64,000 nucleotides of DNA, from the NCBI GenBank assembly GCA_964017145.1, contig OZ024847.1, positions 1,302,001-1,366,000 on the forward strand, written 5' to 3'. The stretch's first letter is position 1, and every line of letters starts with the position of its first letter. This document shows, piece by piece, positions 45,459-58,055 of this stretch. The stretch comes from Agrocybe praecox. Lineage: Eukaryota; Basidiomycota; Agaricomycetes; Agaricales; Agrocybaceae. Under the pieces are notes generated by a model. The model saw nothing but the letters and a program-made list of their open reading frames with translations. It searched no databases and was not told where the DNA came from. The position numbers and the translations under genes were made by a program.

Positions 45459-47520
45459 ATGCATTCGTTTTCTTCGCTCTATGGTCCGAATCTGGTTGCG
45501 CTCGTCCTTGCGTCGTGGTTAGTCCCCAACGTGTGGTGTAGTGCCAGAAGCTAATTTCTAACAACGACAACAGGATCTACGGTATCGGAATGGTGAGTTT
45601 ATGGTGCCGTGTATATGCGGTGTCTACTCACTCACGCCATTATAGCTCATGGCTCTCCAATACTTCAGATCTGATTCAACTACTGTTAATAAACACTCGA
45701 TACTACTACCTCTGCGGTTAATGGTGTGCTTTCTATGGTCTGTATTATAAAATAGGGAGGGAGATACTCGTGAATCGCTTGCTATCCTCTATCTCGACAT
45801 TTTATTTTGGTTTGAACTAATTTTCAACTTCAGTCTGTTGGCCACTTTGCAAATCGTCTTTAGCACGCACCAAAACTATTATTTTCTTATACTGTGTAAT
45901 GGGAATCCGGGCATGATGAAGATAATACCATTGTACGTCGATGATCGCTGTGGAGTGTTGGACTATACTGACTCAGATATCATCCGTGTAGCTCAGTTTT
46001 GGTTCGTATTTCTGGTCTTACCCGTGGCTTACTACTCAATATGAGGTGTTGATCATGGTAGGGAGAGCATAGCTGCGTGGTACGTATCGCTGGATTTTCA
46101 ACCTTTCGCTATCCACTCACCCTCACGGATTATTTTTTGCCTCTTAGTATGTCATCAAATTCACCGGACAGCTGTGGGTGGTGTGCCCACTTCTTTCTAA
46201 TTTCGGCAGACTCACATTCCCACACAGATTTTTCGCTAGCCGCATTTGGTCCAGTGAGCTCCTTCCTTTCATTCCTAAACTGATCTTTGAGCTCCATGCA
46301 GGCGCTCGTAGATTCAATACACGTTTAGCGTTCCTTGCCTTGCCTATTGTACGTAAATCACTTTTACCCGACCGGATACAATCCCTCATAACAAGTGGAA
46401 TATACCAGAGTCTTCTATCCGCGTTCCAGTTAGGTGGGTGTCTTCATTCAAACAATTGATGTTAACCTCATGCGAAATCTGTAGGAGCTGGAATAGGTAC
46501 GAGTCCCCGGCATTAACACGTATTGAGTATTCCCAAAACAAACCCACGTCTTCCCTTGCCAGCTCAGGTATCGGTAACGTTGGTAACCCCTCATAGATGT
46601 ACGATGGGCAGTAATCTAACGAAAGTCAACAGGGGATCTCGGAAACCATTTGCGAATATGACGCCTGAGTCGAGGGCGACGTTTCTTGAGGTGTGAAAAC
46701 CCGAGTACTATATACTTCTTAAACGATCTGAATCAGGAGAAGGCGACCACATCGGCACAAAGCGGCTCTTCGGCTCTGTGCGATATTATGATCTCGGCAA
46801 CTCTGTGCTGGATTTTTCACTCTCATCGATCTTCAATCAAAAGGTAACAGAATTCAAATACTGGTACTTAAAGAAGCTCAAATCGATGATTCATGGAAAT
46901 TCGTACGCTTAGGACGAACTCGTTGATAACTAAACTCATCATCTTCGCCATTAATCGCGCGATTGCGACGAGGTGAGAGTTTCGGGGGAATTATGAGAAA
47001 TATATCATTAATCACATTCTTCTCAGCTTGTGTGCGGTCTTAACGTTATATCTGGTACGTTTACTGCAGATATTAAGTGAATGGAGTCTGACTCTTCTCG
47101 TATGTAGTTCAGGGCATTTTACGCGACATACTACTTGTAGGTCTCACCGACTCTTAGTGTTATAAAGCTCCCGAAAAGGTTGATAATCTATCAAAATAGC
47201 AAAATACCTTTCCTTGCCAGCGCACAGGGTATGTTTGAAAGCACTTAAATCCTCTTCTATTTACTGATTCGTTTCCAGTCTATGTCGTATCAGTAATTAG
47301 TGTGTGGGCACCATTTCTTTTTGCCTTATATTCCATGCGTCGCGATTTAATGTTCTTGACTAGGCTTACCTTTAGAGCGAAACTGCAAGAAGAGAGCGAG
47401 AATTCTGTAAATCTTTCATTTCTCGCCACGGACAAGTCTCGAAAATTAGAAAATGCAGACGAGAGCGGCACTACCACAATAAGGGATGAATGCTCTACGT
47501 CTTTGCATCCTATACTCTGA
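45459..47520 (+). CDS. DUF6534-type membrane protein (exon model partial)
   Basis: The gene matches the Agaricomycete DUF6534 seven-helix family of unknown function. Clear exons are 45459-45517, 45574-45592, 45646-45737 and 45834-45932, giving LYGPNLVALVLASWIYGIGM, LMALQYFRSD and LLATLQIVFSTHQNYYF. Later come FFASRIW near 46230, SSALCDIMISATLCWIFH with HRSSIKR near 46775-46840 and LITKLIIFAINRAIATSLCA across 46925-47065. The C-terminal tail RAKLQEESENSVNLSF ends at the stop 47518-47520. Start 45459 gives the usual short N-terminus before helix 1. I could not join exon 4 to the FFASRIW exon in frame, and the segment before the tail is poorly conserved, so partial decay is possible. Confidence 0.65.
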
Positions 47521-50225
47521 GCTCAAGAGCCTACTTTCTCTGGAGGCTATTGGAATTCGGTACTGCCTTATATTAAATTGGAGGGTTTTGCAATGCTTGT
47601 GTATCGAATCGTTATTTATATTGATACTTTAAACTTTAAACAGTGAGCTTTGCATACATACGCCTCCATATCCTGGCAATACGTCCAGTTGCCGTCTTCT
47701 TCTTCACTTCTTTGCATGGGTTTCCTGAGAGCCATACGTAGGTTGCCAGCTTTCGTTGTTTCATTGTTTTTGCCCGTTTTTAAACGTTGTCTTGGTTGAA
47801 AAACCAGCAGGAACTAAATTTACAAATTACTGATCAGTGGTACCGCCAACAATAGTGATGTCCGACATTAGAAATGACGAATATAAATTCGAAGTGGTGG
47901 GAAGTTAATTATCAATTTCTGGTGCATGGCTTTGGGTGGAAACTTGGCCTTTCCGACGCGACGCGTAACAGGATAAGCCAAATGAAGTCGCGTGATTCAT
48001 TCCGGTCCTGGGACGTTTTGCTTTTTCTCCACTAACACTTGCGCCTGCACACCTTTCTAGGATTGCACCTTTCTCGAGGATCAATTGCCTGGGAGATAAT
48101 CAGCCGAGCTGTCCCTTACAATACCACCGCCAGGGTCTTGTTTTCTGAGATCCTCATCAGTGCAGAGATGCTTGCCCATTTCTGCCCTCCCTTGGGCACT
48201 TTGAAAGCATCCTCCACACTTGTGAAGCTCGAGGATTCTTGGAGCGTGCAACCGTGCCTTGCCGACCTGTACATGACTTCTTAGTTCTTTATATGACAAC
48301 CCACTCACATCTATCTCGTTCTAGGGTCCCCTCGTCCTCATTTCATTTATACGACTTTGTCTTCTCGACAAGTACGTGACCTTTTATTTCTGAAATGCTA
48401 TCCAACTCACGTCTATATGTATCTCCAGACTCCTTTTCTCTTCAATTTGATGAACGCATACCGATGAATGGGGCTGGCGCCTTTTCAAGCTAAGCCATGG
48501 ATGGCTGGGCTGGATATCTTGTGAGGAATATTCGTTTCCAATGCATATATGCACTCATTACTCTCGTCTATCTTACGTTTGTAGTTCGACACACCCTTGG
48601 TATCACGATATAGGGTACGATGGGCATTTGAAAATAGGAAAAAGAGAGCGTCAACTTCGGTGAGTCTGCCCATCCACCTCGCGGAGTCGACCATGCCGCT
48701 GAGCCTTTCTATCCATCATCAGAACGTACGCAGAGATTGATGTTTTTGGAGCGCTCAATACTTTGCTATAAGGATACGGTTGATGGGAGCTAAGGCATGT
48801 AGTGCGTTGAATATCTATCGCGTTGGTAAGTTTCTATTCTTATTCATGTAACCTACGGTGTCCTATAATGTCTTTAGCTTCTGTAAGAAAGCCGTACAAA
48901 CTCACCCACATCGCCACCATGAAACGTACACAACGTGTTGCAGTACCTCTTGATATGGACAATGTGACTCCAGCACCATATAGACAGAGTAGAAACCGAC
49001 TCTCATTTGAACCACGTTCCACCTTGCAGTAGCCATCAGCAAGACCTTGGCGGTCATGCACGTACCTAGCAAAGTGTGCTCGGGACAGGCGGCACTACAC
49101 TCACAAGGAACGACTCAGATTCAGGATAATCGACGAGGCTGGGGTAGATGGAAAGTGATAAATAGAGACTTGAAGGAAAACGGCAAATATATGCGTTTCA
49201 ACAAACAGGTCTTCCATTCGACAAGATTGAAATTTTGGCCGAAACTGCTGGCATGGTAATATCGAAAAAGAAAGGGCACGGTAGCAGAGGCGGCGCGTTG
49301 CTCACAAAAATTGGAAAGGAAGACAGAGTCCGAGGTTTATTCGACCGATAATCAACATCGTGCAAATCTGGCATACGGAATCGTGGTTCGTCAATCTTGT
49401 TGGGTGTTGAGCAACATCATCAGTCAACGCCGCACCTCGTATACGTCAAGCGTTGGATTCAGGATAACTCGGATGGAGCTGGCTTGAACACAATAGGTTG
49501 ATGAGATGTCCCGAAACCGCAGCACTCCCTTCGAATTTGGGTCAAGGGCGTTTTCCGGAGACGCCACACACTATTTGATAGTATATGAATCCTTCACGCA
49601 TCTCCCAATCCTTAAAAATCGTACCTGCGTGATTGTGCCGGCGGTGCATAGCGTTCAACAAGGAGAATGATGATACACTTGGCAGAAGTGTCAACTGCAG
49701 CTACGACTATAGGCCTCGATCGAAGCCAGTCGAAGGAGAGATGTATTATTTCGAATCCTGCCCACGGATGTCAGGATCGTCGTTCATTCAGCCACTTATG
49801 TACTATCTCATTCAAAGTAAATTCCTTCTCTTTGGTCTTTTCGTACTATATTAAATAATATTTATATAATCACGACTACCAGGTGGTACTAAAAAGACGA
49901 GAAATTTGAACGACAGACGAGTCAAATTGCACGACGAGGGTGGTCAGGCCTTCAGGCCTTAGGCCTAGGCAGGAAAGACACCATAACAACATACTCAATG
50001 CAGACATCATTGCCGGATGCATGTTAGACGAATTATGTACTGACATACGATGTTAATAGTAATGCACAACTTTGAATGGTAGAATTGCAGAAGGAAGAGT
50101 ATAACAACAAACGACGGGGTGAAAAAACGGATGCAGTGTCGCAAGAAGTTGAAGAGTACGTTGAAGAGTACCATACTGAATTACACGCATTGTTTACGAA
50201 CAAATTTGGGCTACCATAACTACTA
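47521..50225. other. 2.7 kb gene-free region
   Basis: Only short unsupported ORFs. The 81-codon frame at 48039-48284 has no recognisable domain. No strong repeat was seen. Confidence 0.4.
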
Positions 50226-51655
50226 CTAGTCCTTTTGATGTCCGCATGTAAGTTGGTGTTTCCTGAGTAGATTCTTCCACGCTGCAAAATTTCTCTCGCG
50301 AGTCAATCCAACTTCCGCAAGGTCATCAAGGCTCGGAAATACGAGACGCAGATGTTTGCGCATGTCAGCGAGTTCGCTCCTGGCGGCGACACCTTCTTCG
50401 TGTCGCCCTGACGCGCACTCTAGGTGTCCTAACGCCCATAAAGTTATAGCCAGTTTGATAAACCAAACATTTCTTGTTTGTGCATGTTGTTGGTAGAATA
50501 ACCGGACGTCCAGGACCTGTTCTCTTGCCTGATCGAGATCGTTGTTGGCGAAGAGACGTAGGGAGAGACTGTATTGAGCTTGTGCACAGTATTCCTTGTT
50601 CCAGGTTGTGGAGGACCCCTTCCACATCTCGTATCCTCGTATTGTTTCGTGTGCAGTAATGAGAGCTCCTTCCTTCCCAGCGTCAGCGAGCAGATCAGAT
50701 AAAATCCACGAATGTGGAGTTATGTTATGATGTCTAAGAATGTCAATCGACTGTTGAATGTTGGACAGAGCATTATCGATGTCCCCACTGAATCGGTAGA
50801 CGAGTGATGAATTAATCAAATACCAGGCGTACTCCACGCCCTTCAAATCATGTTTCGCAGCAAACGTAAGACAATCCTCAATTTTGTCAAGCGCAAGTGG
50901 AACTTGTCCCATGATATATAATATCATGAGGGTTTCAGTCTTTGCCAAAAAAATATTGAGGGCAACACCACGAGCGTTCGCGAAGGGTTGCCCAACCTTA
51001 ATCGCCTTGTCATGGGCACTTAATGCCTTGTTAAGATGACCCTGATCACGAAGAAGTCTGCCAAAAACTAGAAGTATGGTGGTGTGCAGTCTAGTCGAAT
51101 CTTCCTCCTCTGCTGGATGAGAGTCAAACCAGATGATAGCCTCTTCAATAGCAGCACTGCCTTCCGCGAGTTTGCCAGAGTCTTCCAGCAGCTTTGTGTG
51201 CTGCTGCAGGAGACCAATAAAAAATATTTGTCGGTCGGGAAATTCCTTGACCAGTGCCCGAGAATACCGAATGACCTCTCGGCTCCGTTCCACATATTTG
51301 GGTTCCATCTTTGCCTGTGTAGCAAGATCCATATTCAGTTGAAGGGTTTCCTTGTAATTCTCCACCACAAACAGGTATTTTTTCAACAAGCTGCTATACA
51401 GCTTCATTGCTTCTTGGCCTGCTATGAAGGCCCGTCCATAATCAGCCGCGGAACGATTCGAAGTCGACGTGCCAGATTGTCAACGCTGGCAGCAAGAGAT
51501 TCAACATTTTTAGAATCGTGAATGGCTAGCATGCGCCAATAGTTGACAGCTGATTCCGCGATTTTTACTGCCTTCAATTTGTTTCCTTCATGCTCAAAGG
51601 CACAAGACGTGTAGAGAGAGGCGTCGTACAGATAATACTTAACCTAACAGGGACT
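50226..51655 (-). pseudogene. TPR-repeat protein fragment, 5' truncated and frameshifted
   Basis: A 393-codon frame (51407-50226) holds tandem tetratricopeptide repeats of about 40-44 residues, such as HLNKALSAHDKAIKVGQPFA, DIDNALSNIQQSIDILRHH and HLECASGRHEEGVAARSELA. Arrays like this form the C-terminal half of many Agaricomycete NACHT/NB-ARC-TPR proteins. Upstream the repeats continue (KAVKIAESAVNYWRMLAIHD, SLAASVDNLARRLR) but in a different frame: a one-base shift near 51460 separates LARRLR from DYGRAFIAGQEAMKLY, and no intron explains it. The homology stops near 51655, where a dispersed repeat begins. No nucleotide-binding domain is present. The fragment was probably cut by the repeat insertion. 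Confidence 0.75.
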
Positions 51656-51754
51656 CCAAGATAGTGAGCCGTCTGATGGCCGTCCACTTATCTTACGCTT
51701 ACTCTTTTGGAGTTAATATTTGTTAGCCGACTCATACCGATCGAACTACGACTC

Positions 51755-53228
51755 GTTTGTGGACGATGCTGAACACCACCAAACCCAGACCCCAGTAGTG
51801 TCATGCATAGGTACTATGTAGTGAGAGATTTTTGCCTCGGATCCAGTCATTTAGCGGAGCATAGGGACTTACTGTATAGAAGTGATAATTATAAGTAACT
51901 AGCGCCTAGTAAGGACTCGGAGAGCAGAAACTTTGTTCACTTCTATGCGTGTTCCTTGGAATGCTGTTTTCACGTTGACCTGTAAGGCTTTGTTTTCTAT
52001 AATTGACATTGCTTCCTGCGCGTATGAGAGATTGGTATCAATTCAAGTCTGCTCAGACTAAGCCAGCAGTGATTAATCGATACTACATTCTTTGGCACCG
52101 AGTTACATTTTGTGAACCTCAGGGGGAATATGTGTATTTTTTTCGATTTTTTTGGAGGTATTTTGCTCTCGTCCATTTGTCATGCACATCTATTTTTATA
52201 TTTGTTTTTGCGTTCAGACCAAAGCTAGATAGAAGTGGTGTGTGTCTAGGTACATAAAAACTTGTGTATGAAAAAATATCGCTATGTGTGGCATCTATCG
52301 TTCAATTTATGAATAAGTTTCATAATTTCACAAAGACAGTGTGAGGCGTGCATCAGAAGTTTAACACTTTAAGCTTACCTTGTGGAATCAACTCGTACTT
52401 ACCATAAGTATAATCCGAGAATAAGACTTGAGGGAAAGGGACAGAAGAGACTCAAAGTTCTGGGTATTTCCTTCTCAACTCCTCCTTCCTTTATGAATTA
52501 TAACCTTCAGCACAGTAGCGCAATTGAGCTTGTTTCAGCTACTCGGAGTCGTCGACGCGTCGTGGCGTGGTGGGGCAATTAAATGTAATAGCTTGGAGTA
52601 AGTTTGGAGTTATAGAATGAAGGTGGAGAAAATCTTACGACACATGCTTTTAGTGTTCTATTTTTTCCCTCGAGCACAGACCGGAGCCGCTTTACTTACG
52701 TACGCGGCACTGTGTTTGGCGCGGCTCTAGACGGCATCCACACACTGATCTGAACGGCAGACCACGGACTGTACAACACTATGAGCCAGTGCATTGACAC
52801 AGCCCAAGTCCACCCCTTTACACATTTTTGTGGTTAAATTCAGCTGAATACAGTAAATTACCATCTTACACCTTGAAAATTCCCTATGGTTATGCATTCT
52901 GGCAGTTCAACCTTGCCGTGGGGTGTAGCAAGTACTGATTCACTTAAATCTTTGTAAGTAATATCTGATTACTACGTGATATGATCACACTGGGAGGAAT
53001 ATCACTACAGATTACAATATTATCGTGCATTTGGGTAGGTGATAATGCATGACGAAAAGCGTATATGTACTGATGATGTAACTATAACTCGACGCGGAGA
53101 TGATTACCGCTGCATATAGTAGGTCCATCACCAGGCGCAATGACTGATATTTGATTTTTCCGACATTGCGACAAGTACGGGACAAGAATCTTAGTATGAT
53201 TTCTACCTTCAAGTGAGGCTGTTCATAT
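51755..53228 (+). repeat. Dispersed repeat, copy A left part
   Basis: Closely similar sequence lies at 61138-61842 (copy B, with internal deletion) and 63108-64000 (copy C, cut by the window end). TTTGTGGACGATG marks the left end. The segment is non-coding as far as can be seen, although a ~30-codon frame (KPAVINRYYILWHRVTFC) is kept in A and B. Copy A has ~90 bases (52907-52998) that C lacks. Confidence 0.9.
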
Positions 53229-53330
53229 AGTTTGCTATTAATATACATACATGGGTGTATAACTCCGGAAGTGCCGGTAAAGCCAATATAAAAATCGAGT
53301 ATCTTCTGCAGGAGATATACATTCTTCAAC

Positions 53331-54119
53331 ATGAGTACCTTCAAGGCATTCAATTTCTTTGCTCTCGTTGCCGCGCTGCTCCTTATCTCTGTCAAGAAAG
53401 GTGAGCGTATTTTCTATATCGCTATTATTTTTTATTCTCTTCTTGTGTACTGATGGTTCTGCTAAGGGCATGCCGCTGCAGTCACGCTCTATGATGTTCC
53501 AGCCCCGCCTCTTCAATTCCCGAGCGGTTTTTTTGGCGCTTCTGCAGAGGTCTTTGCACCTTTACTGAGCGAGTCATTCTCTGTAATTGGCACGGGAAGC
53601 AATGGTGCAACACTCTATCAAGTTGAAGAAATTAGGACCGCCGAAGTTGTGTACGGGGCCTCTACAACATTCACTCAGGCTGCTCCTACTTTGCCTACTA
53701 CTATTCCGGTGGTCTGTGAGTCAATAACAATGGTCAATAATGATAATTTCACAGAAAAACTAAAATTTTCAAATTTCAAAGTTACTATGGAGCAAGATGC
53801 CACCCACATCCACGTACACGTGCTACCGACAACCGTTGACAGTCATTGGATCATTCTCGACACGGAAACGGACTGCACGATGGACATAAACAAGAACACT
53901 GGCGCATGTCAAGTTGCTAATTCCCTGTCGGAAACCGTCGTTACACAGGGCGCTACACCACCTGCACAGACTATCTCCACAACGTTGTTGACCTGGACGG
54001 GAGCGCCAACACCAATTGCGACGATTACTCAGGGGAGCGGCTCGACTGGACAGAGGCTAGGTGCCAGACTGGGAGGTATAATTGTAGTAGCTCTAGTATC
54101 GTTGATTCTACAGATTTAG
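53331..54119 (+). CDS. Secreted, probably GPI-anchored protein of unknown function
   Basis: Exons 53331-53400 and 53482-54119 encode 235 residues. Exon 1 is almost exactly the signal peptide (MSTFKAFNFFALVAALLLIS). The mature part is Thr/Val/Ile-rich with an isolated N-glycosylation site (NFT), a few cysteines (VVCESIT, TDCTMDI, GACQVAN) and a Thr/Ser/Pro-rich stretch (VVTQGATPPAQTISTT). It ends in a small-residue ω-like region (GSGSTGQ) and a hydrophobic tail (LGGIIVVALVSLILQI) with no charged residues after it, which is the GPI-anchor signal layout. I recognise no enzymatic domain. The gene sits inside repeat copy A and is absent from copy B, where the flanking repeat halves abut. Confidence 0.8.
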
Positions 54120-54277
54120 ATAGGGCCGCATGGCACATTGCTTACCAACTTTTCTAGCAGCTGTACATATATGTGCCTAGATCAACTACCCGTTCCATTA
54201 CTGTATTGTCAATGATACACTTTTCTCTTGTCGAGATATAAAAATTGGCCTCGATACTGGGTATGTAGACAGTGCGT

Positions 54278-54362
54278 TTATTTTGCGCCAAAGATCAAGC
54301 GAGCTCATTTGATATGGTAAGCGCCCACGCTCATGTCATCAAAGGAGGCGCTGTTTGGTACA
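54278..54362 (+). repeat. Dispersed repeat, copy A right part
   Basis: TTTATTTTGCGCCAAAGATC and the following ~85 bases match 61843-61925. In copy B this follows the left part directly. Confidence 0.85.
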
Positions 54363-54622
54363 GTAGTACCTTCTATGGCAACATTCCCATTCAGGGACAC
54401 TTATATTAGCAGTTGCATTCGAAATGGGTGATATTATTCGGGGATTTTTCCTTGTAATTAAACCAGAAGATACGAAAATTTATTTTTAGATTAATTCATA
54501 TACGTGACAGTGGCGGCCATAAATAGCGAGAAAGCGGACTCGGACTAGTCGCAAAAAAAATCAAAGCCAGACGAAGCTTGCCCTCGTTGGGACATCCAAG
54601 TTCTTTGCAACGATTTCTAAGA

Positions 54623-54907
54623 CTTGATGAATCCATCTTACCCATCTATTTACCCATTACCAGGCCTCATACCCTATTATTTACTTGTTCTCCTTCGACT
54701 CGCATGTATTTCGTTATACTATATCATCATATCCTGGAATTTCCTATTACTTGTTGTGTTTTCAGGTGTTAATATTTAGTTTCTTGTTAGTTTTATGAAA
54801 AGTATCAACCCTTGTCGCTCTTTACAACAAACGCATCTGCCTGTCCTTTCAAATTCCAGTTCTAATCTTATTTAAGAAATCGCCTGCTTTGCAACCTAGT
54901 GATCGTG
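54623..54907 (+). repeat. Copy of the transporter 3' flank (see 42837-43129)
   Basis: About 270 bases match the DNA just after the acetate-transporter-family gene, same orientation, 11.8 kb away. No transporter coding sequence accompanies it. Confidence 0.9.
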
Positions 54908-56039
54908 AGAAGCATTCTTCCAATTTGGAATAAGCGGTCCGCAGATAATTCTTTTCCCCGCGCTGTGGCTTGTCTTTTGGCTTCATTGAGCTCGTCTCGT
55001 CCAGGACTTCAAGGAGAATGAATAGCTATTTACCTCAACAAGTATCCTTACCTCGGTTAATTTGAGCTCAAGGATCTGCAAATATAGCCCTAAGCACCTA
55101 GCCAACTCACTCAAATTGTCACTGCCTCCCTCCGCCTCCCTGTATTTCGGTAATCGATTCGAATTTCGAACTTCCGCTGCCGCAGCTCCACATATTCGAC
55201 TTTGATCTTGGTCAAATGACTTTCCTTCCGCATTACTTATGCGTGTGCGTATATTTGGGCCAGGTAGGATTACCCTTGATTCAGAGTACTCAGTCGTACG
55301 CACGAAGGACGGATCGACATTATGGGGTTGATTTATCTAGGACTGGATGGCATAGTGAGCACCCACGACCACTATTCCGATAGCTGTTTGACGTGGAGCA
55401 CTGTGTATCTTTCCTCGAAGACATTCTTGTGCTTGGTGGGTCGAGTCAGTTAAGAGGTAGTGGAGTTGGCGTTGAGGTCATACATAACGACTCTGAGACC
55501 CGATGCACGTTCTGCGGACATGGATCTTGGAAGCCTCGAAATTGGAACGAAGCAGATATTCTCTTTACTGGGTATTCAGTGGCCTTTCTCTTCTCTGTGC
55601 GTCCCGAAGTCCAAGATTTTTTCCCAAGGATGGATTTACTAGAGTTGGTTTATGGTTATGCATCGCGCGCTGCTGGTAGCACAAGTGAAGATGGTAAGTA
55701 CTCTAATCCCTGAGGGCAGGCTTTTAAAGATTCAAAATCTTTGAATCTCGATATCGGTGAGTTTTCTGGATGACTCGTTTCTTACTCCAAGGGTGCGCTG
55801 CTCTGACTGCTTAATTTATTAGGCAAGCCCCCATTAATTCAAGTCGAAGGCCGGTAAGTGTAAGAGAATGAATTATAATTCAGAACTGCTCAGTAATAAA
55901 TACGACTAGGCATTACAAACGATCTCTAAAACGACTGCTGTGCGCGCTTTACAATGGATAAAAAGAGAGACAAATAATCGTAGAGGGAGGTGCCTCGTGG
56001 TGAAGGTGAAAGTGAAAGGCGCCCAGGCCAAAGACCCTC
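54908..56039. other. Gene-free region before hydrophobin 2
   Basis: Short ORFs only; a 106-codon frame at 55393-55713 lacks any recognised domain. No repeat noted. Confidence 0.4.
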
Positions 56040-56534
56040 TCAAACGTTGACGTTGACGGGGTTGCAACCGACGGTAATCAAGCCGTCTGAAAAGAAAAAG
56101 AAGTCTATATGTATTCGATAGAAGAGGACAAGGAATACAACTCACTCATGTGGTTTCCAGTGCAACAGGCTGGCTGGCTGGCGCATTGGGCTCCGCTGCC
56201 GATACCGATGGCGGTGATGGGGTTGCAGGCGAGACCGGCTTGGGCGGTGATAACGCCGACAGTGGCGCCAATCAGGCCGTGCAAGAAATTGGATTGTTCA
56301 CTGCCGGCTTCGAAAACTTGGTTGCCTATCGAAGTGAAGCAAATGGGAAGAACATCAGAGTCAGTCAGTATATTTGAAGAGGAAAAGAGGGAAAAGAAAT
56401 GTACAGCACTGGACCGAACCGGTGTTGCAGGAGTTGATGATATCACCTCCGATGTGGTGTCCGCCGTAAGGAACAGCAGCGACGAGGGAAGCCACGGAGG
56501 CAGCGATGAAGAAGGCGACGCGGAAGAAGAGCAT
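56040..56534 (-). CDS. Class I hydrophobin (copy 2)
   Basis: Exons 56534-56405, 56325-56146 and 56086-56040 encode 118 residues. Signal peptide MLFFRVAFFIAASVASLVAA is followed by eight cysteines with spacing identical to copy 1 (C-x6-CC-x32-C-x13-C-x5-CC-x12-C), and both introns fall at the same codons. The middle segment AQAGLACNPITAIGIGSGAQ is nearly the same as in copy 1. The leader CCCATCTCGAAACCAAAATG resembles that of the third copy at the gap edge. Divergence is concentrated in the N-terminal mature region and the first inter-cysteine loop. Confidence 0.97.
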
Positions 56535-57699
56535 TTTGGTTTCGAGATGGGGTGTACCGTGTTAGGTGAGTTAAGCTGGTCAGCTGAAGCGTGTTTGAGT
56601 GATTGCTGGAGAGCTTTGAAGACGAAATTTGGTCTGCTTATGTACCTTTCTAGACGATCCCTCGATCTTGGTTTCTTACCCTTAGAAATCGTATATTCTA
56701 TCCATGGTTCCCTTTTCATTGTTGTCTCGGAGCCCATCGTCGTTGTCGTGCATGATGATATTCTTAGGCCGGCAATCGGGCTATTCGAGGTGGGCACATA
56801 CATGTCGAGGACGCTATGCTATATAGGGTAAATTAGGGCGCATTAAGGGATGGATAGTACGAAATGACTGAGTCTTGCGTTCATTGTTTCTATTTGTACT
56901 GTACTAAGCTATGAACATTCAACTTGGATGAAATTAACAATTTATCTACTATGGATCGCACTAGAAGCGTCTATTTCTCTTATTGTTTGACTAGGAAAGT
57001 GACGGTACCACAGAGGCATTCCGGTCCACATAAATATCGCGTTAAGTATCCTAACAACTATCCACACGGATCTTCAGCTACTAATGTGTTCTGTATAATC
57101 GTAAAGAATTACTGGGAACAACTTATTTTTCGTGTACATGATACTAAATTATACTCAACCCCATATTTAGAGTTGGCGTGATCAGAGATACTCAGGTATT
57201 GTTCGGGCCAAGATAATCGATTGACGCTAACTCTTTTCAATTATGCATGATTCAAAAATTTTCATTCTATTCCGAATTGGAACAGACCAGAGCGCTTTTC
57301 CAAGCAATACACACCGCTCCACACCGCCTAGTTCACATAGCCAGGCGCTAATACCTATTGCTGAGCGCGCGGTAGTCACATTCCGAGTCCAAATCTTTCC
57401 AGTGCGCTTATCGAGAAACGCAAGTAGTTTGTTGCACCTGTAGCAGCCAACTTCATGTATGAAACCTGGGCAGTTGCCTGGCATAAGTCATACATCAGGG
57501 AGGGAAACTGCCCAAGGTGGTCAGTGATATATGAATGCTTATAAAGCACATCAGAGTGGCCATAAAGGCTGAGTGGGCGGCATTGGCAGATGCCTTAAGC
57601 AAATATGCATAAACATTGCAGGATTTGGACATTTTGGCAGTATTTGGGCAATAGCGAAAGAATGAATGGGTGGTTCAGGGCGCTTGTTGGAAGGTTAGG
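56535..57699. other. Hydrophobin 2 upstream region, no further gene
   Basis: An ORF on the minus strand up to 56803 is an off-frame overlap of the hydrophobin promoter and exon 2. CTATATAG at 56819-56826 could be a distal TATA element. Nothing else was supported. Confidence 0.4.
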
Positions 57700-57890
57700 A
57701 TCAGATAATTATTCCTGATTTTTTGGCGCCCTTTGCCCCACCAAAAAGAGACATGACGGGATGGATGCGCAAAAGCAAAACTGGATGACGCGTTATTTTT
57801 AGCTTCTTTTTACAATTCGGGCGCTGCGCTATTTTTAATACTTTATAATCATTTTTCCGTACTATATTTACTTTACATACATATATCTAG
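57700..57890 (+). repeat. Dispersed repeat family 2, copy 1
   Basis: TTTTTTGGCGCCCTTTGCCC ... GGGATGGATGCGCAAAA ... CTGGATGACGCGTTATTTTTAGC recurs, diverged, at 60098-60180 and 60285-60465. Confidence 0.8.
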
Positions 57891-58055
57891 ATACCAAAAA
57901 ACGACCTTTTAGCGTATGTTTTATACGGTAGTTCCCTATTTGGCAGTTATTGCCCTTTTGGGTACGTCCTTTTTACAATATATAAAAACATTCAAAAACA
58001 TATTTTATTTTGTATGCTACAGTACATTATATTTGTCAACTAATGTACTGAGGGA

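Noticed and set aside
48039..48284. 81-codon ORF
   Set aside because: No recognisable motif, no splice partners and no conserved neighbour.
52003..52257. ORF with KPAVINRYYILWHRV kept in two repeat copies (also 61399-61764)
   Set aside because: The shared frame is explained by recent DNA duplication; flanking frames differ and no domain is visible.
55393..55713. 106-codon ORF
   Set aside because: No domain or signal peptide; the CTFCGHG cysteines do not form a known pattern.
56105..56803. 232-codon minus-strand ORF
   Set aside because: It runs through the hydrophobin 2 promoter and first intron in the wrong frame and only joins the true frame in exon 2.
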